Assembly (NCBI GenBank): GCA_964630925.1
Contig: CAZVZK010000047.1
Coordinates: forward strand, 1 to 64,000
Length of the DNA stretch: 64,000 nucleotides
Direction: 5' to 3'
Source: RGDT01 sp964630925
Lineage (GTDB): Bacteria; Planctomycetota; Planctomycetia; Gemmatales; Gemmataceae
Position 1 is the stretch's first letter. The number at the start of each line of letters is the position of its first letter. Position numbers and translations under genes: made by a program. A model generated the notes under the pieces. It was not told where the DNA came from. It did not search any database and saw nothing but the letters and a program-made list of their open reading frames with translations. Of the stretch, positions 25,152 to 33,741 are shown piece after piece.

Positions 25152-25850
25152 ATGGCCGTCTTGCAGGATAACGGCAACAGCAACGACCACGCCGTCGGGC
25201 TGGTGGGCGTGTCCAGCTGGCAAGGGTGGCTGCGTCACCAGCCGAGGAAGACCGGCGACGAGCAGCCCGGCTACGGCGTGAGCAACCTGAGCCGCCTCTG
25301 GTCCACCTTCAGCGTCTGGTCGCCCAAGGCGGCGGTGGGGTACTTCAAGAACGGCCACACGGCCCTCCTCGTGCGCCGCGGCGGACGCCTGACGCAGGTC
25401 GTCGGGTTCAACCCGAACTCGTACCTGCTCGCCGGCCTCATGCAGCAGGTGTACGGCAACGCGATCACCGTCCAGGGCCTGTGGTACGACGACACGGCCA
25501 TGATCAACGACCCGACGGCGGTCAGCTACGAGATCAACGTCACCGACGAGCAGGCCGGCGCCTTCGGCGATCTGGCGGCCTCCCTGGTGGGCCGCTCGGA
25601 CCTCGGCCCCCACTCGCCCGGCGTGAAGTACCTGTACAGCTTCCTGCCCGCGAAGACCGAGCCGGAGGTGGACGGCATCGTCGGGAACTGCGGCAACATG
25701 GCGCTACTGCTGCTGTGTCAGTTCCTCTACGAGGTGGGCAAGGGTAAGTACGTCGAGAACTTCGTGGCCTGGGTGCGGCAGAACCAGAACACGCTGAATT
25801 TCGGCCAGGGGCCGATGATGGGCGCCATCTCCTCCGGCTTCGGCAGGTGA
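25152..25850 (+). CDS. Hypothetical, possible permuted papain-like hydrolase
   Basis: 232 residues from ATG 25152, with GGGGGTGAG upstream. I do not recognise the family. His69 (KNGHTALLVRRGG) and Cys180 (GNCGNMALLLLCQFL) lie in contexts like the catalytic H and NC of permuted NlpC/P60 and YiiX-type cysteine hydrolases: strand after the His, helix after the Cys. There is no signal peptide, while a helix-rich end (YVENFVAWVRQNQNTL) completes the fold. It lies 21 bp before the convergent DUF1501 gene. This reading is a structural guess. Confidence 0.5.
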   Translation: MAVLQDNGNSNDHAVGLVGVSSWQGWLRHQPRKTGDEQPGYGVSNLSRLWSTFSVWSPKAAVGYFKNGHTALLVRRGGRLTQVVGFNPNSYLLAGLMQQVYGNAITVQGLWYDDTAMINDPTAVSYEINVTDEQAGAFGDLAASLVGRSDLGPHSPGVKYLYSFLPAKTEPEVDGIVGNCGNMALLLLCQFLYEVGKGKYVENFVAWVRQNQNTLNFGQGPMMGAISSGFGR

Positions 25851-25871
25851 TGGCCTGGAGACCGCCCGCCT

Positions 25872-27287
25872 TCACGCCAGCACGTCGCGGATGACGTGCC
25901 CGTGCACGTCCGTCAGGCGGCGCTCGATGCCGTTGTGGTACACGCTCAGCCGCTCGTGATCCAGGCCCAGCAGGTGCAGGATCGTCGCGTGGAAGTCGTA
26001 GATCGTCGCCACCTTCTCCACGGCCTTGTGCCCGAATTCGTCCGTCGCCCCGTGGCTGAACGGCGCCTTGACGCCCGCCCCGGCCAGCCACGCCGTGAAC
26101 CCCTTCGGGTTGTGGTCGCGGCCCTGCGCCCCCTTCTGGAACGTCGGCATCCGCCCGAACTCCGTGGACCACACGACCAGCGTGTCGTCGAGCAGGCCGC
26201 GCGCCTTCATGTCCTTCAGCAGCGCCGCGACGGGCCGGTCGAGGATCGGGCCGTGGCGGTCATAGTCCTTCTTGAGCTGGCGGTGCCCGTCCCAGTTGCC
26301 GACGCCCTCGCCCATCGCGTACGCCCCGTTGAACACCTGCACGAACCGCACGCCCTTCTCCAGCAGACGCCGCGCCAGCAGGCAATTCCGCGCGAACCCG
26401 GCCCGGTCCCTGTCCGGGTCATCGCAGCCGTACAGCGCCTGCACCGCCCGGCTCTCCTTCGTCAGGTCGCTGACGCCGGGCGCCGAGAGCTGCATCCTCG
26501 CCGCCAGCTCATACGCCGCGATGCGGGCGTCGAGGACGCCCTCGCCGGGGCTCCGCTCGCGGTGCCTGTCGTTCAGCGTCTTCAGGAACGCCAGCGTGTC
26601 CTTCTCCGCGGGGTCTTTCGGCGGCGCGAGGTTCTTGATCGGGCTGCCCGCGTTGAACGACGTGCCCTGGAACACCGCCGGCAGGAACGCCGCCGACCAG
26701 TTCGCCGGCCCGATCTGCGGCACGCCACGCGGGTCCGGGATCGCCACGAACGCCGGCAGGTCGCGGCACTCCGACCCCAGGGCATAGCTCACCCACGCCC
26801 CGAGGCTCGGGTACCCCTCCAGCGTGAACCCCGTGTTCATCTGCGACTCGGCCGGCCCGTGCGTGTTCGCCTTCGCCGTCAGCGAGTGGATGAAGCACAA
26901 CTGGTCCGCCCTGGCGCCGATCAGTGGCAGCAGGTCGCTCGTCATCTTGCCACATTCGCCGCGCGGCCTGAACGCATACGGGCTGCGGGCGACGGCCCCG
27001 TTCGCCCCCTGGAACGTCACCACCTCCCCGCCGGGAAGCGGCTTGCCGTCGTACTTGATCAGCGCCGGCTTGTAGTCGAACGTGTCGAGCTGGCTGCACG
27101 CGCCGGAGCAGAAGATCTGCAGGACGCGCTTCGCCCTCGTCTTGAAGTGCGGCGGCCGGGCCTCCAGCGGGGCGGCGGGTCGGATGCGTGGCCTGATCGG
27201 CTCGGCCCCCTCCGCGAGGAGCGCGGCCAGGGCCACGCCGGACAGGCCGGTGCCGAGGTGCCCGAAGAGGTCGCGTCGTGTGAGCAT
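25872..27287 (-). CDS. DUF1501 sulfatase-like protein
   Basis: 471 residues from ATG 27287 (GGAG upstream). A twin-arginine signal (MLTRRDLFGHLGTGLSGVAL) starts it. The alkaline phosphatase-superfamily domain has CSGACSQLDTFDYKP, HSLTAKANTHGPAESQMNTG, GNWDGH, VVWSTEFGRMP and GRDHNPKGFTAWLAGAGVK, all diagnostic for DUF1501. In Planctomycetes these proteins normally lie beside a DUF1549/DUF1553 cytochrome gene; none is found here, so this is an orphan copy. A TATCAT box (27313-27318) lies 25 nt upstream. Confidence 0.93.
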   Translation of the reverse strand: MLTRRDLFGHLGTGLSGVALAALLAEGAEPIRPRIRPAAPLEARPPHFKTRAKRVLQIFCSGACSQLDTFDYKPALIKYDGKPLPGGEVVTFQGANGAVARSPYAFRPRGECGKMTSDLLPLIGARADQLCFIHSLTAKANTHGPAESQMNTGFTLEGYPSLGAWVSYALGSECRDLPAFVAIPDPRGVPQIGPANWSAAFLPAVFQGTSFNAGSPIKNLAPPKDPAEKDTLAFLKTLNDRHRERSPGEGVLDARIAAYELAARMQLSAPGVSDLTKESRAVQALYGCDDPDRDRAGFARNCLLARRLLEKGVRFVQVFNGAYAMGEGVGNWDGHRQLKKDYDRHGPILDRPVAALLKDMKARGLLDDTLVVWSTEFGRMPTFQKGAQGRDHNPKGFTAWLAGAGVKAPFSHGATDEFGHKAVEKVATIYDFHATILHLLGLDHERLSVYHNGIERRLTDVHGHVIRDVLA

Positions 27288-28181
27288 GGGTTGGCTCCGG
27301 GCGTCCCCGAAGATGATACCGCCCCGGCCCGCGTCTCGCCACCTCCGGCGCGGCCAGCCCGGCAACGGGAACCGGACGGAAGGAGTCGCCGCCGGGGCGA
27401 ATTGCATTGCATTGCACACCCCCAGACACCCCCCTGCAATGAAATCGGTTGAGGCGTGTGAGCGCCCCCGCGTGCCGATGGCCGCCTGTGGGCGTCTCCG
27501 ACGGACGCGAGGCCCCGCCGGGCGCCAGGTCATGCATGATCGTGTCGATCCGCGGCCCTGGTCTCGTAGGTCGTGGTTGAGCCCGGCGTCAGCCGGGCGA
27601 AGCCCGACGTGACGCGCCACACCCCTGCGTTCGCGGACGCGAGGCCTGGCGGGCGCCGAGTCACCTGTCACCGTCCCGCGGGCTAACGGGTGATTCAGCA
27701 TTCAGCACGCGCAACCTGTTCGCAATAAGGCAGCTGCATCGCAGCACATGAGTCACCTGTCACACGTCAACGCTCGTGATGGTCCCAGGCGGGAGGCCGA
27801 CTCACCTGCTCACCTCGCCCCCGAGTGAGCATGTGACTCTGGCGGTATTTGACGCATGGTGTCACCGAACGGCGCCGACTGCGCGAGTCACCCTGCTCAC
27901 CTGCGCACTTCGCGCACCGCCCCGTGGCGGGTGCCAAGTCACATGCCAGATGGCGGCACACGCCACCCACGTCAGGAGTCGCGAAATGTTGCCAGCCCCC
28001 TTGACGGAGCATGGACGCCTGTCCAATACTGACAATAGGGAGAATCCGCGCCCGGAACCCTCCCCCATCTCGCCGGTGCCCCGTGTCCAGACCACCACCC
28101 CCACAAACACCCCAGACCCATCGCCCTCGCCGCGTAACGACCCATTCGGCCGCCCACGGGCCCGTCGTGCGCCCTGCCCGG
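27288..28181. other. Gene-free stretch with repeat family sites
   Basis: About 890 bp without a credible gene. It contains the dispersed hairpin at 27400-27445 and GAGTCACCTG sites at 27658-27667 and 27750-27759, each extended to the same 14-mer ending TGTCAC. Related GACTCACCTG (27799), GTGACTC (27833) and GAGTCACC (27885) sites also occur. Frames on the plus strand in this stretch are arginine/proline/threonine-rich and show no start signal. Confidence 0.6.
27400..27445 (-). repeat. Dispersed TGCAATGCAAT hairpin, copy 2
   Basis: Its reverse complement matches 10796-10842 over about 45 bp, including CATTGCAGGGGGGTGT and TGCAATGCAATGCAAT. The two copies are in opposite orientation, 16.6 kb apart. 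Confidence 0.75.
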
Positions 28182-28661
28182 TTACGACCGGTAGCGATCG
28201 GAGCTTGGCCGACGCCACCGCGGCTCGTCCTCGTGGTCGAGCCAGGCCTCGGGCGGGATGTCGTTAACTCCGCCCTCCACAGATGAACGCCCCCCGTTGA
28301 GCCCCGAACCGCGGCCCGGCACGGGAAAGAACTCCTCGTAGAACTCCGCCCGCAGCGCATAGGGCACGGCGACGGCCGTGTAGATCGCACCCACGCAGGT
28401 GAGCGCCGCCAGCCAGGCGGCCCCCAGGTGAGCGTAATAGCCCCACGCAGCCCGCCTCACGAGGCCGATGCCGGCGGTCAGATAGACGACCAGCCCGAAG
28501 GCGCCAGGCAGCGACAGGATGACGCCCCCAAGCATCGTGCTTGCACGCCTCTCACCTTGCAGCGCGGGGTCATGGGCGGCGACAACCATGACGAGGCACC
28601 AGAAAAGCACCCAGAAGAGGCACAAGCCCGCCAGGGCAAAATTCAGGGTGGCGAAGACCAC
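28182..28661 (-). CDS. Small polytopic membrane protein
   Basis: 159 residues from GTG 28661. Three hydrophobic helices are clear (NFALAGLCLFWVLFWCLVMV, GVILSLPGAFGLVVYLTAGI and AHLGAAWLAALTCVGAIYTA), separated by short basic loops. The cytoplasmic C-terminus (SVEGGVNDIPPEAWLDHEDE) is polar. I do not recognise the family. No good ribosome-binding site precedes the GTG, so the start is uncertain. Confidence 0.65.
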   Translation of the reverse strand: MVFATLNFALAGLCLFWVLFWCLVMVVAAHDPALQGERRASTMLGGVILSLPGAFGLVVYLTAGIGLVRRAAWGYYAHLGAAWLAALTCVGAIYTAVAVPYALRAEFYEEFFPVPGRGSGLNGGRSSVEGGVNDIPPEAWLDHEDEPRWRRPSSDRYRS

Positions 28662-28845
28662 GACGCTCGCAGATGCCGGGGTCGTTCCAGGCGCATGGCG
28701 AGCTCACTTCGGGTTCAAGGAACGGCGTGGCCCCTGCCGCCGGCATTTTATGGGCAGTCGCCCCCCGCCTCAACCCCTCGCTAACCGAGCATGCCCCGCC
28801 GGGCACCCGCCAAACCGTCAGCGTTCGGGCTGTTGACGAGCCGGG

Positions 28846-28906
28846 CCCCTGCTTCCGGCCCCTTCTCCCACCCCATCCTGTCCTCCCTCGAAGCCGGAAG
28901 CAGGGG
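28846..28906. repeat. 14-bp inverted repeat
   Basis: CCCCTGCTTCCGGC (28846-28859) pairs exactly with GCCGGAAGCAGGGG (28893-28906), with a 33-nt loop. It lies between the membrane-protein gene and the kinase gene and is not part of either. Confidence 0.7.
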
Positions 28907-29128
28907 TGGCGGACAACAGTACATATTGCAATCAATCATACCTAATCCACCGCTTTCAACCCCGTTCACGGGGCTTGGGTTTGTAGCCACGCCGTAAACG
29001 GCGGGGCGTCCACACGCCATCGGTCCCATCGGTCCCATCGGCCGCTTCCCCCACCCCGTCGCGCGCCGCCCGACACTCACTCATACCGGGTCGGGTTGAA
29101 TCGTTCCCTCCGGGCGACGCACATGCTG

Positions 29129-29166
29129 GCCGGGCCTGCGGCCCGGCGGCAGGCTGGCAGCCTGCC
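29129..29166 (-). repeat. Twin hairpin after the kinase gene
   Basis: Two back-to-back hairpins, 29129-29147 (GCCGGGCC loop GGCCCGGC) and 29148-29166 (GGCAGGCT loop AGCCTGCC), lie 28 bp beyond the kinase stop. The GTAGG-CAGGCT...AGCCTG layout resembles 59788-59839, so this is a member of a dispersed hairpin-pair family. It probably ends the leftward transcript of the WD40/kinase cluster. Confidence 0.65.
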
Positions 29167-29193
29167 TACGCGACGAATCAACGCGATACGGTA

Positions 29194-32100
29194 TCACTCC
29201 CCCGCGTCCCACGTCGTCACCTCCCCACCATCCCCGAACGCCATCAGCCGCCGCCCGTCCCCGCTGAAACACACCCGCTTGAAATGCTCCGCACCCCGCC
29301 CCGCCGCGAACGTCAGCGCCATCTGCCCCGCCGCCGGGTCCCACACCGTCACCGCACCGTCCACGTCACACGTCGCCAGCCGCGCCCCGTCCGGCGTGAA
29401 CGCCATGTCGATCGCCGCCCCGCCCCGCATCCACCCCGCCCCCACCCAACCCCGCGTGTCCCACAGCCGCGTCCCCCCCGGACCGTGGTTCGCCGCCAGC
29501 CACCGCCCGTCCCCGCTGAACGCCACGGCCCACCCCTGCTTCGCCCCGTCCTCCCGCCGGAACACCTCCGCCCCCGTCGCCGTCTCCACCACCACCATAG
29601 CCCCGCCCGCCGCGTTGACCGCCAGCAGCCGCCCGTCCGGGCTGAACGCCACCCCACCCTTCCCCACACCCCCTTCCAGCACCGTCCGCCCCCGCCCCGT
29701 CGCCGTGTCCCACAGCATCACCCGCTCGGCCCGCCCCCCAGGCCCCTCGACATCCTGCCCGATGGCCAGCCACTTCCCGTCCGGGCTCACCGCCGCCGCC
29801 TCCCCCGCCACCGTGTACCCGTCACCCCGGTGCGTCCTCACCACCCGCCGCCCCGCCACGTCCCACACGTGCCACCCGCCGTGCTGCCCCACGTTCACCA
29901 CCAGCCGCCCACCGTCCGCCGGCAGCACCAGCCGCAGCGGCTCCGCGTGCTTGTACGGCAGCGCCTCGAGCGCCCTGCCCGTCGCCACGTCCACCCGCCG
30001 CACCGTCTCATCGAACGAGTGCAGATACGCCGTCGCTCCGTCCCGCCCCACCCCCACCAGCCAGTGCGTCCCCTTCGCCGGCGCCGGCAGCCGCGTCCGC
30101 CACACCCCCGGCGGCCCCGTCACGTCCCACACCCGCACACGCAGGTCCATCCCCGCCGTCGCCAGCCGCCGCCCGTCCGGGCTGAACGCCACGTCCCACA
30201 CCCTCCGCCCCGGCCTGTGATGCGCCCGCAGCGTGAACGCCGGCCGCCCGCCCGCCGCCTCCCACACACCCACCGTCCCGTCCACCATCCCCGCCGCCAG
30301 GTGCCGCCCGTCCGGGCCATACGCCAGACACGTCGCCTCACCCTGCATGTCGAACGTCAGAATCTCCACCCCCTTGGCCGCGTCATACACCCGCACCCGC
30401 CCCTCCTGATCGCACGCCGCCAGCCGCGCGCCGTCCGGCGAGAACGCCACCCCCACCACCGTCCGCGCAAACCCTTTCAGCGTAGACAGCTCACGCCGCG
30501 GGTCGCCCGCCCACACCTTCACCAACCCGTCCCGCCCGCCCGACGCCAGCAGCCTCCCATCCGGGCTGTACGCGAGGCAGGCAGTCGGCAGCGTGTGCCC
30601 CTCCAGCACGGGCAGCGCCTCCCCCGTCGTCAGGTCCACCCGCCGGATCACGGCGTTGTTGTCCGGCGGGCTCGACCCCGCCGCCGCCTCCTTCCCGTCC
30701 GGACGCACCGCCAGCGTGTAGCTCGGCCCCGGCGCCCCCGCGATCCGCCCCGTCAGCCGCCTCCCCGTCGCCACGTCCCATGCCGCCAGCCCCACCCGGT
30801 GATGCGTGCCCCACAGCCGCCCGTCGCGCCGCAGCGCCACGCACGACGGCGAGCCGTCGATATGCGCGCTGGGCCCCTTGGGCGGCGCCGTCCCCTCCAT
30901 CACGACCCGGGCCGGCCCCCCCGCCGCATCACGCGCCACGACGCCACCCATCTGCTCGCCCGTGATGACATGCCTCCCGTCCGCGCTGAACACCAACCGC
31001 GTCTCCCCGCCCCCCGTCTCGCCCAGGTCCGCCAGAGGCCGCGTCAGCCGGCGCACGTACCGCCACTCCCACCCGCGCCGCGCCACGTCGCACCCCTCCA
31101 GCCGCCCCACGGCACGGGCCACCTCCGCCGCCTCCCAGTCGCCCCGCGCCAGCTGCACCTCCTGCAAGTACCGCAACTGGTCCAGCCGCTCGTTCGCCGC
31201 CGCCGCCTCCGCCCCCCGCCTCTCCGCCAGCCCGCGCTGCTCCTCCGCCTCGCCCAGCGCCGCCGCCAGCCTCCCGCCATACCACAGCGCCGCCGCCGCC
31301 CCCCCCGACACGATCACCAGCAGCAGCCCCGCCGCCCACAGCCCCGCCAGCGCCGGCCGCCGCCGCGCCCACTTCAGCCCCCTCTCCACCGCACCCACCG
31401 GCCTCGCCCGCACCGGCTCCCCCGCCAGGTACCGCCGCAAGTCGTCCGCCAGCTCCACCGCCGAGCCATACCTCCGCGCCGGCTCCTTCTCCAGACACTT
31501 CAAACACACCGTCTCAAGGTCCGCCGGCACCCCGGCCTGAAGCCGCGCCGGCGTGATCGGCTCGTGCAGCCGCACCTGCTCCAGAGTCTCCACCACCGTC
31601 GTCCCCAGGAACGGCGGCCTGCCCGTCAGGCACTCATACAGGATCGCCCCCAGCGCCCACACGTCCGCCGCCGCCCCCACGTCCTTGTCGCCCCTCGCCT
31701 GCTCCGGCGCCATGTAGTTCGGCGTCCCCATCACCTGCCCCGTCTTCGTCTGCCCCGAGTCGCCGTCCAGCCACTTCGCCAACCCGAAGTCGGCGATCTT
31801 CGCCGTCCCGTCCTCGGCCAGCAGCACATTACCCGGCTTCAGATCCCTGTGGGCGATCCCCGCCGCGTGCGCCGCCGCGACCGCCCGCGCCAGCACCTCC
31901 ACCAGCGCCGCCGCCTGCCGCGGCGGCCGAGGCTCGCGCCGCAGCCACGCCCCCAGCGTCCCCCCGCCCACCAGCTCCAGCGCCAGGAAAGGCTCCCCCG
32001 CATGCTCCCCCGTCTCATACACCTGCACGATGTTCGGATGCTGTAGCCGCGCCAGGGCCTCCGCCTCGGCCCGGAACCGGGCCCGCTCCTGCCCCCGCGT

Positions 32101-32331
32101 CGCCGCCGCACCGCGCAGCATCTTGAGCGCCACGACCCGCTTGAGCGCGACGTGCCGCGCCCGGTACACCACGCCCATCCCGCCCTCGCCGAGCACGCCC
32201 TCGACCTCATACCCCGGCACCGACGGCAGCGCGTCGGGCCGCGCCCCGCCACGGACCACGAAGGTCTTGGCCTCCGAGTCGGCCGGCCCAGGCCCGTCCC
32301 CTTCCCGGTGCGTGTTGGAGTCCCGCGACAT
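29194..32331 (-). CDS. WD40-receptor serine/threonine protein kinase
   Basis: 1045 residues from ATG 32331 (AGGTGACACC). Kinase domain at about 40-310: LGEGGMGVVYRARH, VVALKML, HRDLKPGNVLL, IADFGLAKW and MAPEQARGD, a full Hanks set with catalytic Asp and DFG. One membrane helix follows (LAGLWAAGLLLVIVSGGAAA, about 335-360), then a coiled segment (LGEAEEQRGLAERRGAEAAA) and a large beta-propeller region of at least ten WD40 repeats (RLVFSADGRHVITG, CLAYSPDGRLLASGG, VAFSPDGRLLAVN and others). It senses through the propeller and phosphorylates cytoplasmic targets. Last gene of the leftward seven-gene run, 49 bp after the zinc-ribbon WD40 gene. Confidence 0.95.
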   Translation of the reverse strand: MSRDSNTHREGDGPGPADSEAKTFVVRGGARPDALPSVPGYEVEGVLGEGGMGVVYRARHVALKRVVALKMLRGAAATRGQERARFRAEAEALARLQHPNIVQVYETGEHAGEPFLALELVGGGTLGAWLRREPRPPRQAAALVEVLARAVAAAHAAGIAHRDLKPGNVLLAEDGTAKIADFGLAKWLDGDSGQTKTGQVMGTPNYMAPEQARGDKDVGAAADVWALGAILYECLTGRPPFLGTTVVETLEQVRLHEPITPARLQAGVPADLETVCLKCLEKEPARRYGSAVELADDLRRYLAGEPVRARPVGAVERGLKWARRRPALAGLWAAGLLLVIVSGGAAAALWYGGRLAAALGEAEEQRGLAERRGAEAAAANERLDQLRYLQEVQLARGDWEAAEVARAVGRLEGCDVARRGWEWRYVRRLTRPLADLGETGGGETRLVFSADGRHVITGEQMGGVVARDAAGGPARVVMEGTAPPKGPSAHIDGSPSCVALRRDGRLWGTHHRVGLAAWDVATGRRLTGRIAGAPGPSYTLAVRPDGKEAAAGSSPPDNNAVIRRVDLTTGEALPVLEGHTLPTACLAYSPDGRLLASGGRDGLVKVWAGDPRRELSTLKGFARTVVGVAFSPDGARLAACDQEGRVRVYDAAKGVEILTFDMQGEATCLAYGPDGRHLAAGMVDGTVGVWEAAGGRPAFTLRAHHRPGRRVWDVAFSPDGRRLATAGMDLRVRVWDVTGPPGVWRTRLPAPAKGTHWLVGVGRDGATAYLHSFDETVRRVDVATGRALEALPYKHAEPLRLVLPADGGRLVVNVGQHGGWHVWDVAGRRVVRTHRGDGYTVAGEAAAVSPDGKWLAIGQDVEGPGGRAERVMLWDTATGRGRTVLEGGVGKGGVAFSPDGRLLAVNAAGGAMVVVETATGAEVFRREDGAKQGWAVAFSGDGRWLAANHGPGGTRLWDTRGWVGAGWMRGGAAIDMAFTPDGARLATCDVDGAVTVWDPAAGQMALTFAAGRGAEHFKRVCFSGDGRRLMAFGDGGEVTTWDAGE

Positions 32332-32380
32332 GGTGTCACCTGCGTCCGACGCCTGGCGCCCGCCTCACGTCTCCCTCACG

Positions 32381-33739
32381 CTACCCGCCCGCGAGGATGG
32401 CGTCCAGCAGCGGCCCCCACCGGACGACACGCAGATTCGGACCCGTGTCCGCGAGTGCGAGCCAACCCCCGTCGTGCGAGAATACTGCCGCCGTGACGCC
32501 CGCCGAGGGATCCGACGCGAATGTCGCAATGATCTCGCCCGTGCGAAACTCACCCAGGCAGAGCGCGGGGTCGTTGCGGCCTCCGCGCTTCCAAAGGAGA
32601 AAGCGCCCGCAGGGCGTCGCCGGGCCGTGCAACTGTGTGTGGAGGGTAGCCACGCGGGCCGGCGCCGAGACATCCCATACCTCGGGATGTCCGCCCCTGG
32701 CAGACGCGTTCATCAACACGTAGCTGTCCGTCAGCCAGCGGCCCAGCCGTGTGCCCGCGCCCGTCACGAATGCCTGCCGCGTCCGCCCTGATTCCGCCTC
32801 GACGATCCGGATCTCGTTCTCCTCGCGCCCCTGGAGGGCCAACAGCCGCCCGTCCTTCGAAACTACCACTTCCCCCGCGAACCCGTCGTGCCGGAGGGTC
32901 TCCCTGAATCCGTCCCCGGCCGCCCGGAACACTCGCCAGCCCGCATCGTCCACAGCGGCCGCCAGCGTCGCCCCGTCGCCGGAGAAGTTGACGAGGCCAG
33001 CGCCGCCCGCTTGTCCCACTGGCAATGATTGTCGCAACCGCCCCTGGTGGGTGAAAAGACGGACCACGCCCTGCTCCGGGTCATGGTCGGCGACGAGGTC
33101 GTGGTCCGTCGGCGATGGGACAAGGCCATAACCCGCGAACCCACGCACCCCGGCCCAATCCTCGGACAGCGCCCACCCACCGGCTACGAGGTCGAGCCGG
33201 GCGAGCGTGAGCCCAGGGCGTTCGAAGTAGAGTGATCGCCCGCCGGCCCGCCACGCCAGCCCATGAACTGGCCTGGGGAAGTCCAGCGGAGCAACGGCCG
33301 GATACTCCTCATCCACCGGGGAGCCATCGACGCCCCTGTCGTGGCACGGCCCGCAGCGGTCCCCCATCCACCCCACCGACTCCGGCGGCCCACACACGCC
33401 ACAACGGCACAACACCACCCAGCGGAGAGGCCGGCCGGGCCGGTCGATGCGGAACAGCACCCCCGGATAGATCCGCCCCAGCGGCGGCCACGCCGGCTCC
33501 TCCTGCCACGGATGCTCCGGGGGCGTCACCGGCTCCGCCGTGACGTGCCGCCGGCCGTGGTGATCGCTCCACCACGTCACCGTCAAGCGCCGCGCCTTCG
33601 GCGGATAGGGCAGGCGCCCCTGCGGGGCGCCCCGCATCGCCGTGAGGGCACGTTCCGCCTCCGACTTGGCCTGGCGGGATCCGGCCTGGGCGAGCGCCCG
33701 CGCCAGCCCGTCCCGCGTCGGGTCGATGAGCGGAGGCAT
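32381..33739 (-). CDS. WD40-like propeller protein with zinc ribbon
   Basis: 452 residues from ATG 33739 (GGGGTGACC; GTG 33745 overlaps the previous stop). After an N-terminal helical part comes a CxxC-X15-CxxC zinc ribbon (RCGVCGPPE and DRCGPCHDRG, about residues 110-135). The rest is propeller-like, with repeated blades (GLVNFSGDGATLAAAVDDAG, VVVSKDGRLLALQGREENE, AAVFSHDGGWLALADTGPNL). No signal peptide, so it is probably cytoplasmic. It is translationally coupled to the C39-like peptidase gene upstream. Confidence 0.8.
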   Translation of the reverse strand: MPPLIDPTRDGLARALAQAGSRQAKSEAERALTAMRGAPQGRLPYPPKARRLTVTWWSDHHGRRHVTAEPVTPPEHPWQEEPAWPPLGRIYPGVLFRIDRPGRPLRWVVLCRCGVCGPPESVGWMGDRCGPCHDRGVDGSPVDEEYPAVAPLDFPRPVHGLAWRAGGRSLYFERPGLTLARLDLVAGGWALSEDWAGVRGFAGYGLVPSPTDHDLVADHDPEQGVVRLFTHQGRLRQSLPVGQAGGAGLVNFSGDGATLAAAVDDAGWRVFRAAGDGFRETLRHDGFAGEVVVSKDGRLLALQGREENEIRIVEAESGRTRQAFVTGAGTRLGRWLTDSYVLMNASARGGHPEVWDVSAPARVATLHTQLHGPATPCGRFLLWKRGGRNDPALCLGEFRTGEIIATFASDPSAGVTAAVFSHDGGWLALADTGPNLRVVRWGPLLDAILAGG

Positions 33740-33741
33740 GG

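Larger units (their letters stand above)
28662..29193. other. Gene-free stretch with hairpins
   Basis: No credible frame. It contains a 14-bp perfect inverted repeat (28846-28859 with 28893-28906, CCCCTGCTTCCGGC and its complement), a short A/T-rich zone at 28921-28960 that is unusual for the window, and the two adjacent hairpins at 29129-29166. Confidence 0.6.

Noticed and set aside
27776..28267. 163-codon open frame on the plus strand
   Set aside because: Composition is arginine/proline/threonine rich, there is no ribosome-binding site, and it runs through the repeat sites. It is a chance frame in GC-rich sequence.
28570..28935. Leftward 121-codon frame
   Set aside because: It overlaps the membrane-protein start and a hairpin, and has low-complexity composition.
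29284..32046. 920-codon frame opposite the kinase gene
   Set aside because: It is arginine/proline-rich, the mirror of the WD40 coding sequence.
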